A stretch of DNA of 59,362 nucleotides from positions 1 to 59,362 of IMG/VR virus record IMGVR_UViG_3300018481_000024. One strand, given 5' to 3'. The notes under the pieces are model-generated. The model had not been told where the DNA came from. It ran no database searches and saw only the letters and a list, made by a program, of their open reading frames with translations. The translations under genes and the position numbers were made by a program. Below, one piece after another: positions 18,283 to 26,801 of the stretch. Numbering within the stretch: the stretch's first letter is position 1; each line of letters opens with the position of its first letter. This DNA comes from a virus.

Positions 18283-18424
18283 GGAACGACCTCTGTTCTT
18301 CGATTATGAGGTCATCTCACGAGATCACGGCGGCTGGTCCTTGGGGGACATAAAGGACATGAGTTCTCGTGAACGTGATTATTGGGTGGCCGTGATGGAA
18401 TGGAGGAGGTCGGATGCCGGATAG
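18275..18424 (+). CDS. +1-frame extension of the tail assembly chaperone (gp51-like), probably made by frameshift
   Basis: From TTT at 18271 a shift of +1 (tRNA-Phe moving from UUU to UUC) would continue as SYKERPLFFDYEVISRDHGG, then WSLGDIKDMSSRERDYWVAVM, ending at TAG 18422-18424. The motif WSL..I..MSSRERDYW is typical of the second product of the chaperone locus in phages. No ATG with a ribosome site precedes it in frame; the only candidate is GTG at 18263, without a Shine-Dalgarno sequence. It overlaps the tape measure start by 11 nt. Whether the shift is +1 or -2 cannot be told from sequence. Confidence 0.6.
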   Translation, partial: SYKERPLFFDYEVISRDHGGWSLGDIKDMSSRERDYWVAVMEWRRSDAG

Positions 18425-21227
18425 TGATGCAATCGGCCAGTTGGGCGGTCTGGAGAAGATCGTCAAGAGCCTCCTTCCGGCTGTCAAGGAACTCACCTCT
18501 GGGTTCAAGGACGCCAGCAAGAGCGCTGCTGGCCTCGGGTCCTCCGTCTCCGCTGCCGGGAAGTCCATGCATGGCATCGGCGGTGGCAACGGCCTGATCC
18601 CGATGAACCAGTCCGTCGACATGATGAACAACGCCATGGGCGGCGGCGGCAGGGTGATGGGCGGTGGTACCGGTCAGGTCAACTACGGAGCGAACCAAGG
18701 CTATGTACCAGCGGGGAACGCGGGTGGTGGTGGAGTAGCAGGAGGCGGTGGGACCGGTGCCTTCGGCATCGGTGAGCAGGGTGGCTTCACGGGGGCGACA
18801 GGCAGCGGCCTCCTGTCCAACCTGATGAACCTGATGATGATCGGCCCGCAGTACATGTTCAACCGGGTCGAGGGGAACCGGGCACTGGCCGCAGGTATCT
18901 CGCAGGATGTCCGGTCGATGTCGCTGTACGCCGGTCGGCCCTCCAACGACATCCTTGAGGCTCTCGGCAACAAGATGCCGCTGATGGGTAACGCCAACCA
19001 GATGGCGGCGGCGGGGAACATGGCCGGGGCGTACGGCTACGGCAACCTCATGCGACCCGAGTTCGGCAGCGGTCGCTTCATGCAGGGTGCCCGTGAGATG
19101 CAGTTGCTCACGCCGGGTGTCGCTGGCGAGCAGATCGTCAAGGAGCGGGGCGAGTTCCTCGGCAACACCGGGGGGCACCAGAAGGCACTGATGCTGACCG
19201 GCGGGGCCATGAGCGGGTTCACCGCTGGTGGTCAGCCGAAGACCTTGGTGGAGTGGGCCGAGAGCGTCCTGAAGTGGTTCGAAGGTCTGCGCCCCGGCAA
19301 GGACAAGGGCAAGCCGTTCTCACAGGACGAGATCAACACCCAGATGTTCCCCGGCTCCAACATGCGGGCGTGGTTCCAGTCGATGGACACCCCGCCCTAC
19401 ATGATCGATGCCTTCTGGAAGTACGCCATCAACATGCGTTCGGGGACCAAGTCCACGTTCGAAGAGACGTTCAACGAAGGGAAGATGGGGAACGATCTCG
19501 CTCTCCGTCGACTCCAGACGGCCACGTCCGGTGCTGAGCGTGAGATGAAGTTCATGTCAGCGGGCGGTCCCGGCAGTTCGTGGTACGAGCAGTACATCAA
19601 GCGGGAGCAGGCCGACACCGGGTTCAACCGGATCATGAAGACCCTCATCGACAACCTGATGGGGGCGACCTCGGGTTCGTTCATGAGCGACATGATCGCC
19701 GGGACGCCCACCCCGATCGCCAACATGATGTCGCAGATGATGTTCTCCACGATCCCGCACATGATCTCGGAGAGCGTGTCGAGCATCCCGATCATCGGTG
19801 GGATGCTCGGCGATCCCGATGTCGGGGATCCCGGTGACTACGGCGACTACGGATCCACCAGCACGACGGGTCTGGACCAGTCCTTCGGGAAGCGGCTCAA
19901 GGGGATGATGAAGGCCAATCCCCGGCTCAAGATCAACAGTGGTTTCCGTGAGGGGACGACCCAGACACGGTTGGCGAAGAAGGGTGTCGGGCGGGTCACG
20001 CCCCACCTCGACAAGTCGATGCACACGAAGGGTCTGGCTGCTGACCTCGGACCTCGGTCCGAGTACGGCTGGATCGCCCAGAACGCCAGCCGGTTCGGAC
20101 TCGACCAAGCCTCCCGACACGGTGAGCCGTGGCACGTCGGACCACCCGGCACCATCGGTGATCCCGGTAAGGGCTGCTGCGTGGGCTGTGGCGGTGCCGG
20201 GGTGTCGATCGGCGATCCTGCCTTGGGCATGTTGTCGAGCGGGTTCGGTGACATCGGAGACACCAGCGGCAAGATGGGCGCAGGCATGGAGAACACTCCG
20301 TGTGGTCAGGCCGTCATGCAGATCTGGCCGAAGGAGCTGTGGCCGTGGGCCTTCGCTGTCATCCAGCGTGAGTCGGGCGGCGATCCGAACGCCAAGAACA
20401 AGAACTCCAGTGCGACCGGCTGCTTCCAGATGATGATGTCGATCCACGCCCATCGGTTCAACGGGAAGCCGGGTACTGATCCGCTCGCCAACGCAGCGGC
20501 GGCACTGGAGCTGTTCAAGGAGCAGGGGGCCAAGCCATGGGCGGCGTCGAACTCCAACTCGTCGGCGATGATGGCTCTGCTGCCGCCCAACGCTCAGGAC
20601 ATCGCCAAGAAGGGTGGAGGTGGCGGGGGTGGCCTCAGCGGTGTGATCGACGCCGGGAAGTCGGTCCTCGGGGGCATCGGGTCAGCTATCGGCGGGGCGG
20701 TGTCCGGTGCCACCGGCTTCTTGAAGTCCATCGCTGGCGGACCGTTCGACGTGTTCAAGGATCTGGCTCTGGGCTTCGCCAGCGGCGACTTCACCTCGAT
20801 GTTCGACTTCGATGTCATGGGCAAGATCGTGAAGATGATGAACTCCATGACAGCCGGGATGGGGTTCTCTCCCGGCGGTGGGGCCATGTCGACCAGCACC
20901 GGGTTTGCCAACATGCTGGCCGACAAGATCGGCGGGGCGTCTGGGATGTCGGGCATCTTCGGAGGCGGCGGTGGATTCTGGGGAGGGGATCCGGTCGGTG
21001 ATCCTGCGATGTCGATGGGCGGGGCACCGTCCATGGCTCAGGTGTCGGGCTATGCCAATGGTGGAGGTGGTGGCGGGGCCAATGTCTCGCTCCAAGGCGG
21101 CAGCGTCGTCATGCACAACAATTTCAACATCTCCGGTGCCTCGGCACAGGACGCCAACCGCACTGCTCAGGTGGTCGCCAGCCACCTCAATTCGATGATG
21201 AACGACCGGAACAGGAGAGCTTCCTGA
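18414..21227 (+). CDS. Tape measure protein with M15 peptidase and lysozyme-like (SLT) domains
   Basis: 937 residues, GGAGGAGG before the ATG. Residues 1-480 are Gly/Ala/Met-rich helical tape. Residues ~495-582 form a D,D-carboxypeptidase/endopeptidase M15 (VanY-like) domain: SMHTKGLAADLG (metal His and Asp) and EPWHVG (second His). Residues ~632-715 form a transglycosylase-type domain: VIQRESGGDPNAKNKNSSA with the catalytic-type Glu, then GCFQMMMSIH. The C-terminal ~200 residues are glycine-rich, with QGGSVVMHNNFNISG near the end. The protein sets tail length, and its lytic domains would cut peptide and glycan strands of the wall during injection. Confidence 0.9.
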   Translation: MPDSDAIGQLGGLEKIVKSLLPAVKELTSGFKDASKSAAGLGSSVSAAGKSMHGIGGGNGLIPMNQSVDMMNNAMGGGGRVMGGGTGQVNYGANQGYVPAGNAGGGGVAGGGGTGAFGIGEQGGFTGATGSGLLSNLMNLMMIGPQYMFNRVEGNRALAAGISQDVRSMSLYAGRPSNDILEALGNKMPLMGNANQMAAAGNMAGAYGYGNLMRPEFGSGRFMQGAREMQLLTPGVAGEQIVKERGEFLGNTGGHQKALMLTGGAMSGFTAGGQPKTLVEWAESVLKWFEGLRPGKDKGKPFSQDEINTQMFPGSNMRAWFQSMDTPPYMIDAFWKYAINMRSGTKSTFEETFNEGKMGNDLALRRLQTATSGAEREMKFMSAGGPGSSWYEQYIKREQADTGFNRIMKTLIDNLMGATSGSFMSDMIAGTPTPIANMMSQMMFSTIPHMISESVSSIPIIGGMLGDPDVGDPGDYGDYGSTSTTGLDQSFGKRLKGMMKANPRLKINSGFREGTTQTRLAKKGVGRVTPHLDKSMHTKGLAADLGPRSEYGWIAQNASRFGLDQASRHGEPWHVGPPGTIGDPGKGCCVGCGGAGVSIGDPALGMLSSGFGDIGDTSGKMGAGMENTPCGQAVMQIWPKELWPWAFAVIQRESGGDPNAKNKNSSATGCFQMMMSIHAHRFNGKPGTDPLANAAAALELFKEQGAKPWAASNSNSSAMMALLPPNAQDIAKKGGGGGGGLSGVIDAGKSVLGGIGSAIGGAVSGATGFLKSIAGGPFDVFKDLALGFASGDFTSMFDFDVMGKIVKMMNSMTAGMGFSPGGGAMSTSTGFANMLADKIGGASGMSGIFGGGGGFWGGDPVGDPAMSMGGAPSMAQVSGYANGGGGGGANVSLQGGSVVMHNNFNISGASAQDANRTAQVVASHLNSMMNDRNRRAS

Positions 21228-22738
21228 TGTCGGATCACGGCGACGGCAGCGGTGCTGGTTACAACCTCGGACAGGCTCTCGGAGAGTCTGTCAGCGGCGA
21301 CGGCCCTGCTACAGGGGGAGGAGGAGTCAGCTCCGCTGGTGAGGACCGGGAGCAGGCGTTCGAACAGTTCTACAGCGACCCGGATCACGGGCCGACGAAC
21401 AAGCCGTTCGCGTTCGACAACGCCCTCCCTCAGCCTGACGCCATCGGACAGATCGCCCGTGGCTACATCCGGCGGGCCAACTACAACGAGGACGCCTCCT
21501 CAAGGTTCACCCTCAAGTTCATGTTCAATCCCGAAACCATCAAGCGGGATTATCTGAGTTATCTGGATCAGGCGGCGCTGGACCCGTTCAACACGATCTA
21601 CAACTCGGGCAACCTCATCGCCCCACCGTCGTTCATCAACTTCTCGTTCAGTCTGGTGTTCGACCGGCAGATCCAAGAGCACGACATCAGGCCCGAGACG
21701 CGCATCCCTGACGGGGTGCTGCACGATTACCAGTACTTCGACATCGTCGTGAGGAACGTCCCACCGTTCACCGACGACGCGCCGTTCAGGGACAACGGCG
21801 TGATGATGGTCAACCCGCAGGAGATCGTCGTCTTCTTCTCTCGGGAGCTTGTGGTCCGGGGCCGTCCCACCAACGCAGCGGTGAACTTCATCAAGTTCTC
21901 CCACAACATGATCCCCACCCGGATGGAGATCGAGCTGACGATGATCATCAGCTACTTCGGCCACGAGGCTGGCCTTGGTAGCGGGCAGATGGAACCGGCC
22001 CAGCCGGACAACATCTATCCAGCCCTCGTTCCGTACGACACCTACTTCGAACTGCCCACCGAAGAGACGATCAGGAACGCCGCCAGCGCCGCGAAGGAGG
22101 CGTTCAAGAAGGTCAAGGATCTCTTCACCTCGGTCACCAAGTCGTTCCTGTCGGCGATGGGTACCGGGTTGTCGGCGATCATCAGCCTGTTCAAGGGGTC
22201 AGCCGGTGCGGGTAACGGGGCAGCATCAGCCGGTGATCCCGCCGCCTTCTCTGGTACTGGTGCCACATCACCACCGGGGGGAGGGGCGGGGGTCGGCAAC
22301 GAAACGGCGATCGCCAACTCCTACGGCGGCAGCTCATCACCGAATCAGATTCCGAAGACGAGCTTCAACATGGGCGGTAAGTCCGTCACCATCGCCACGG
22401 CCACTGTTCCAGCGTGGGCGGCGATGGACGCCATTATCAGGAAGCACGGGTATCAGGTCCGAGAGGCGGGTGGGTTCTGCTGGCGGACGAAGCGTGGGAG
22501 CAGTGGGCGCTCGGTTCACTCCTACGGTCTGGCCGTGGATATCAACCCCGGTCAGAATCCCATGTCTAAAGCGTTCAAGACGGATATGCCAGCCGCCATG
22601 ACCAACGAGATCTGCGCCCTCAAGACCGGTAATGGGGTGACTGTTTTTTCTTGGGGCGGCAATTGGAACTCTACAAAGGACACGATGCATTTTCAGATAC
22701 GCTGCATGTCCGGTGATATAGCGACAGGTATCAAGTAA
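21227..22738 (+). CDS. Baseplate/tail-tip protein with C-terminal M15 peptidase domain
   Basis: 503 residues; ATG overlaps the tape measure stop. A Gly/Ser-rich start is followed by a beta domain (~residues 85-255) with SRFTLKFMFNPETIKRDYLSY, as in baseplate proteins that hold a LysM-like adaptor. A linker with helices follows, then an M15-type domain (~371-498): GRSVHSYGLAVDINPGQNP (metal ligands) and KDTMHFQ near the end. This pattern fits the M15_4 type of D-Ala-D-Ala carboxypeptidase. It provides a second tail-borne wall peptidase next to the tape measure's own. Confidence 0.82.
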   Translation: MSDHGDGSGAGYNLGQALGESVSGDGPATGGGGVSSAGEDREQAFEQFYSDPDHGPTNKPFAFDNALPQPDAIGQIARGYIRRANYNEDASSRFTLKFMFNPETIKRDYLSYLDQAALDPFNTIYNSGNLIAPPSFINFSFSLVFDRQIQEHDIRPETRIPDGVLHDYQYFDIVVRNVPPFTDDAPFRDNGVMMVNPQEIVVFFSRELVVRGRPTNAAVNFIKFSHNMIPTRMEIELTMIISYFGHEAGLGSGQMEPAQPDNIYPALVPYDTYFELPTEETIRNAASAAKEAFKKVKDLFTSVTKSFLSAMGTGLSAIISLFKGSAGAGNGAASAGDPAAFSGTGATSPPGGGAGVGNETAIANSYGGSSSPNQIPKTSFNMGGKSVTIATATVPAWAAMDAIIRKHGYQVREAGGFCWRTKRGSSGRSVHSYGLAVDINPGQNPMSKAFKTDMPAAMTNEICALKTGNGVTVFSWGGNWNSTKDTMHFQIRCMSGDIATGIK

Positions 22739-23403
22739 TGAGCACCGTCGATAATCCGGCATGGTGGTGGGGCGACGATGCCCTGTGGCAGTCGCTCGGG
22801 TACGAGAGCGCCGAGGAAGGCCAAGCCGCTCTCGGTATCACCGAGCCGATCATGGACCCGGAGGATGTCAAGGACGACCCGCTCGCCGGTCAGGATGACG
22901 AGTTCGAAGAAGCCTTCACCGAGATGCACGTCAACGACATCTCCTATCTGTGCGCCGTGTATCGGTTCAACAACTCGGAGCACCGGCTCAAGCGGCGGGG
23001 ATTCAACAGCCTGCGGAACTTCTTCGACAGCCAGTTGAAGTGGACTGAGTTCACGCCGGTCGTGGACTTCAGATACGCGGAAGTTGATTATGTGTATCAG
23101 GTGCTGCCCGGTGATCTCCTGATCCGGTACGAGCCGTTCATGCCGAACATCGTCGGGATGGTGGAGAGCATCCCCGAAATCACCATCACCGAGGAGACGG
23201 AGTACAAGGAGGCCCGGATCGAAGTCCTCTTCCCACAGTTCCCCGTCGTCGGAGAGGTGGTCATCCCGACCGCCGTCACCATGAACCTTGAGCAGTTGAA
23301 GTCGAGCAAGTTCAGCTACGTCATCCGCTCGACCATGTCCTCGGCGGGCAACCTGTTCCGGCTCGGATATGAGACTGGAGTGAGAGGGATGTTGCCGTCA
23401 TGA
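22738..23403 (+). CDS. Baseplate-region structural protein
   Basis: 221 residues; ATG overlaps the previous stop by one base. The N-terminal ~60 residues are acidic and Trp-rich (NPAWWWGDDALWQSLGYESAEEG). The rest is a beta-rich domain (VDFRYAEVDYVYQVLPGDLLIRYEPFMPN). It lies between the M15 tail protein and the small gp53/LysM-like gene and is probably part of the baseplate hub or wedge. No family is recognised. Confidence 0.6.
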   Translation: MSTVDNPAWWWGDDALWQSLGYESAEEGQAALGITEPIMDPEDVKDDPLAGQDDEFEEAFTEMHVNDISYLCAVYRFNNSEHRLKRRGFNSLRNFFDSQLKWTEFTPVVDFRYAEVDYVYQVLPGDLLIRYEPFMPNIVGMVESIPEITITEETEYKEARIEVLFPQFPVVGEVVIPTAVTMNLEQLKSSKFSYVIRSTMSSAGNLFRLGYETGVRGMLPS

Positions 23404-23732
23404 CCAGTCCTGACTCCCGGTACTACGGCTTGGACACCACGCCGTTCGATCGGTACGACTACGACGCCCAGAATCATCCGTCGAAGACCGAGAACAACGA
23501 CGAGCTGAAGATCGACTCCATCACCTCCGTCTACCGGATTGTGAAGACGAAGAACTTCCCGTCCTCGGTGCGCCGCCAGCGACGGGCGAACGTCACCGAC
23601 ACGATGAGCCTGTTCGCCCACACCTACCTCAAGGACGCCAAGAAGTTCTGGGTGATGGCCGAACTGAACCCCCACATCCGCCACCCGTTCGACATCACCG
23701 TCAACGACGTGATCAACCTCCCTCCGGGCTGA
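23400..23732 (+). CDS. Baseplate wedge protein, gp53/LysM-like
   Basis: 110 residues, ATGA overlap with the previous stop. The C-terminal 60 residues (DTMSLFAHTYLKDAKKFWVMAELNPHIRHPFDITVNDVINLPPG) have the LysM/tail-X layout: a small helix-strand fold ending in a V.DVI.LPP motif. Such proteins (P2 gpX, T4 gp53) join the tube end to the baseplate. The order before a gp27-like hub gene fits. Confidence 0.7.
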   Translation: MTSPDSRYYGLDTTPFDRYDYDAQNHPSKTENNDELKIDSITSVYRIVKTKNFPSSVRRQRRANVTDTMSLFAHTYLKDAKKFWVMAELNPHIRHPFDITVNDVINLPPG

Positions 23733-23733
23733 C

Positions 23734-24855
23734 ATGGCGATCACAGTCGTATCTCCCAACGATGTCCTGAGGAACCAGTTCAGGACCATCCCGGCCTACA
23801 TGAACATCGCCGGGATGGAGACGGACATCTACATCAAGGAGATCGAGGTCAATCAGGAACTGGGGATGCACGACAGCATCTGGATCAACGCCGAGTTCGG
23901 CATCACCGATCCGATGCAGTTGGCCGACAAGCCGTTCCAGCTCCGGTACGGACAGGGTGCCAACTCAAATGTGTTCTACGGGTACTTCGAAGCCATTCTG
24001 AAGAACCAGTCGCTCCACTCCACGATCGACATCACCGCGCAGGGACTGGGCTGGACCGCCATCATGCGGCGGGGAGCCAGACGGATCCTTGAAGGGACCA
24101 CCCTCACCGATGTCGTCCGGCCCCTCGTCACGCCTCACGGGTTCCGGTTCAAGGTTGATGAGCCGACGTTCTCCTCGTACCGGGAAGCTCAGGTGGATGA
24201 GTCGGACTGGGGCTTCCTCGTTCGGATCGCTGGCAGCCTCAACCGCTTCGTCAGCTCGGTGAACGGGACGGTCTGGGTCCTCGACCCGATCGCCGAACTG
24301 AAGAAGGGAAAGGCGCTCCTCACGTTCGACCGGAACAGTCAGGACCCTGACGCCGTCGACTACCTGTTGGACTATGCACCGAACTCCGTGTCCGGTGACA
24401 TGTCGACGTATCGAGACACCGTCGGTTACTCATACTTGAATTCGGCGGGGAAGGTCGTTACAAGAACGCCAAAAGACACGGAAGATACGACCAACTTCTA
24501 TACCGGATATATCCCGAACGCTGACTGGGCACGACGGGTCAGCGACCTTGTCGACCTCACGTCGTTCCACACGGCGACGGCTCGGATCAACGGCAACGCC
24601 CTATTGGCTCCCGGTCTGGTGTGCGCCTTCATGACGACCCGCCCGGAACAGCGGCCTATGGACAAGTTCGACGGGCTGTGGATGATCCAGTCGGTCCAGC
24701 ACAAGATCGGGATGAACTTCTTCCAGACCAACCTCACGATGATCAGGGACGAGATTCGGCTGCCGATTGTCGGCGCTCCATATGTGTGGCCCATCACCAC
24801 CCGTCCCGGCAAGCTCGTACCATTCATCATCGTGAACGATCGCTGGAGGATGTAG
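23734..24855 (+). CDS. Baseplate hub protein (gp27/gpD-like)
   Basis: 373 residues. The N-terminal beta domain (MNIAGMETDIYIKEIEVNQELGMHDSIWINAEF...PFQLRYGQG...YGYFEAI) and the following TAQGLGWTAIMRRGARRILEGTTLTDVVRPLVTPHGF, VDESDWGFLVRIAGSLNRFV and the closing beta domain match the late-control-D/gp27 fold at the centre of contractile baseplates. It forms the trimeric hub ring below the tube. Neighbours X-like and gp25-like support the call. Confidence 0.8.
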   Translation: MAITVVSPNDVLRNQFRTIPAYMNIAGMETDIYIKEIEVNQELGMHDSIWINAEFGITDPMQLADKPFQLRYGQGANSNVFYGYFEAILKNQSLHSTIDITAQGLGWTAIMRRGARRILEGTTLTDVVRPLVTPHGFRFKVDEPTFSSYREAQVDESDWGFLVRIAGSLNRFVSSVNGTVWVLDPIAELKKGKALLTFDRNSQDPDAVDYLLDYAPNSVSGDMSTYRDTVGYSYLNSAGKVVTRTPKDTEDTTNFYTGYIPNADWARRVSDLVDLTSFHTATARINGNALLAPGLVCAFMTTRPEQRPMDKFDGLWMIQSVQHKIGMNFFQTNLTMIRDEIRLPIVGAPYVWPITTRPGKLVPFIIVNDRWRM

Positions 24856-25230
24856 ATGGAAGCGCTGGAGTTTCCCTTCGTCATCCGAGGCGGGAAGTGG
24901 CAGACCACCCGAGACATCAACCGGATCGTCCGGGGACAGGTCATCGATGTCGCCATGACCAACTTCCGTGAGCGGGCCATGCGACCCATCTACGGATCCG
25001 ATGCCCAGAGCTTCGTCTTCCGGCCTCAGGACGCGCTGGTGAAGGAGGATGCTGTCCGCATCATGAAGCAGCGGTTGGTGGCGCTGTGTCCTCGGGCGGT
25101 CATCGATCGGGTCAACATGGAACGGTCCCCGACGGATCCGGCGGCGGTCATCTTCACGGTCACGTTCCGTGCGTCCCTCCATGAGGATCCGGTCGTGCTG
25201 ACGTACGAACTCACGAGGGATGACAAATGA
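24856..25230 (+). CDS. Baseplate wedge protein, gp25/gpW family
   Basis: 124 residues, ATG directly after the previous stop. PFVIRGGKWQTTRDINRIVRGQVIDVAMTNFRERAMRP is the family's pattern: an initial strand then a helix with repeated hydrophobics. A helix with RIMKQRLVALCPRAVIDRVNME follows, then strands VIFTVTFRASLHEDPVVLTYEL. Gp25 proteins polymerise the wedge and resemble the start of the sheath. Its end overlaps the next gene by ATGA. Confidence 0.87.
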   Translation: MEALEFPFVIRGGKWQTTRDINRIVRGQVIDVAMTNFRERAMRPIYGSDAQSFVFRPQDALVKEDAVRIMKQRLVALCPRAVIDRVNMERSPTDPAAVIFTVTFRASLHEDPVVLTYELTRDDK

Positions 25231-26801
25231 GTAGCTACTACGACGAGAACACCAATGACGTGATTCTCGACTACACCGCCCGAGACTTCGAAGCCATCAG
25301 GGAGATGATCGTCGGGGTCGCCCGCGGCGTGTATCCCGAGTGGCAGACGGTGGGTGAGGCCAACGACTTCGGCACTGTGCTGTTGGAGATGTATGCGTAC
25401 GTCGCAGATGTCACCAACTTCTACATCGACCGGGTGGCGGCGGAAGCGTTCATCCAGACGGCCACCCTGAGGGAGTCGGTCAACAACATCGCCGAGATGA
25501 TGGGCTACCGGCCCATCGGTCAGCGGGCGGCGCTGTGCGAGGTGAAGTTCACGATCGATCCCGCCCACCCTGCCGACATCACGATCCCGGCCAAGACCCG
25601 ACTCCTGACCGACATCCCGAACCAGCAGCAGCCGTTCGTCTTCGAAACGGACCATCCGATCACCCTGTACATGGGTGGGGAGGCCCAGTACACGACGGCC
25701 ACCGAGGGGCTGACGACCGACTGGACGACGATCCATGTGTCGGTCGGGAACCCGGCACTGTCGGTACGAATTCCTGAGGCCAACGTGATTCAGGATTCAG
25801 TAGCTGTGCGAACCCGTGAGGGGACCTTCGTCCACAACAACTCCCTGACCGACACCCCCAACTACATCTTCTGGACCGAGATCGATGCGGTGTCGACGGC
25901 TCGTCCCAACCAGTCGGCCTACGCCACCCGAGTGGATGACGCCGGATACACCTACCTGATCTTTGGTGACGGGTCAGCCGGACGGATCCCTCCGGTCGGT
26001 GCCGAGATCGACGTGACCTACCGCTCCGGTCGGGGAGCGGCAGCCAACTCCGTGGCGATCGGTGACATCAGCATCATCGACTCGATGGTCGTCAACCCTG
26101 CCTTCTGCTCGGTGACCAACCCCACCATCCCAGTGGGCGGGGCAAATCCTGAGTCTCTGGAATCCATGCGAAAGTCGATTCCGAAGGCGAGGCGGATCCG
26201 TGACCGGGCCGTATCTCTGAAAGATTATGCCGATCTGGCGATTCAGGTTCCCGGTGTGGAGAAGGCTGTCTCGTTCGGACAGATCTACTCCGCCGTGTCG
26301 ATCAAGATCGCTCCGGTCGGGGACCGGGACACCTTGGAGAGCAAGCCCCTCATGGATGCTCTGGCTGGTCGGGTTTCCGACTACATGTCCGACAAGGTGA
26401 TGATCGGGTCGGTCGTCTACGTCGACCCCGCCGAGATCAGCGACTTCTACCTGAGCATGGAAGTCCATGTGAAGCCGGGGTACGGCCAGCAGGTGACGTT
26501 GCAGGAGGTGCGTGGTGTCCTCTACGAGCTGGCGAGCTACGTCGAGATGGACATCGATGAGGAGCTGTTCATCGGTGAGGTGTACCGGGCAGCCATGAAG
26601 ATCGACGGCGTCGACTGGGTCAACATCCTCCACTTCAGCCTCTCCGAGCCGGTCACCGAGGGGGCCACCAGCGGAGTGGTCGAGAACCTCAAGCCGCTGT
26701 TCGGTTCCATCCTCCAGTTCGCCCCGATCCCGACCGATGTCACCGACATCAACGGCGGTGGCCTGAAGCTCTTCGGATACGGGGGCGTCGTCGCCTCATG
26801 A
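25227..26801 (+). CDS. Baseplate wedge protein, gp6/baseplate J family
   Basis: 524 residues. The N-terminal DYTARDFEAIREMIVGVARGVYPEWQ...NDFGTVLLEMYAYVADVTNFYIDRVAAEAF is the conserved baseplate-J/gp6 helix set. Later parts include TYLIFGDGSAGRIPPVGAEIDVTYRSG and RDRAVSLKDYADLAIQVPGVEKA, also typical. The protein forms the iris ring of the wedge that opens as the tail contracts. It overlaps its downstream gene by ATGA. Confidence 0.9.
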   Translation: MSSYYDENTNDVILDYTARDFEAIREMIVGVARGVYPEWQTVGEANDFGTVLLEMYAYVADVTNFYIDRVAAEAFIQTATLRESVNNIAEMMGYRPIGQRAALCEVKFTIDPAHPADITIPAKTRLLTDIPNQQQPFVFETDHPITLYMGGEAQYTTATEGLTTDWTTIHVSVGNPALSVRIPEANVIQDSVAVRTREGTFVHNNSLTDTPNYIFWTEIDAVSTARPNQSAYATRVDDAGYTYLIFGDGSAGRIPPVGAEIDVTYRSGRGAAANSVAIGDISIIDSMVVNPAFCSVTNPTIPVGGANPESLESMRKSIPKARRIRDRAVSLKDYADLAIQVPGVEKAVSFGQIYSAVSIKIAPVGDRDTLESKPLMDALAGRVSDYMSDKVMIGSVVYVDPAEISDFYLSMEVHVKPGYGQQVTLQEVRGVLYELASYVEMDIDEELFIGEVYRAAMKIDGVDWVNILHFSLSEPVTEGATSGVVENLKPLFGSILQFAPIPTDVTDINGGGLKLFGYGGVVAS

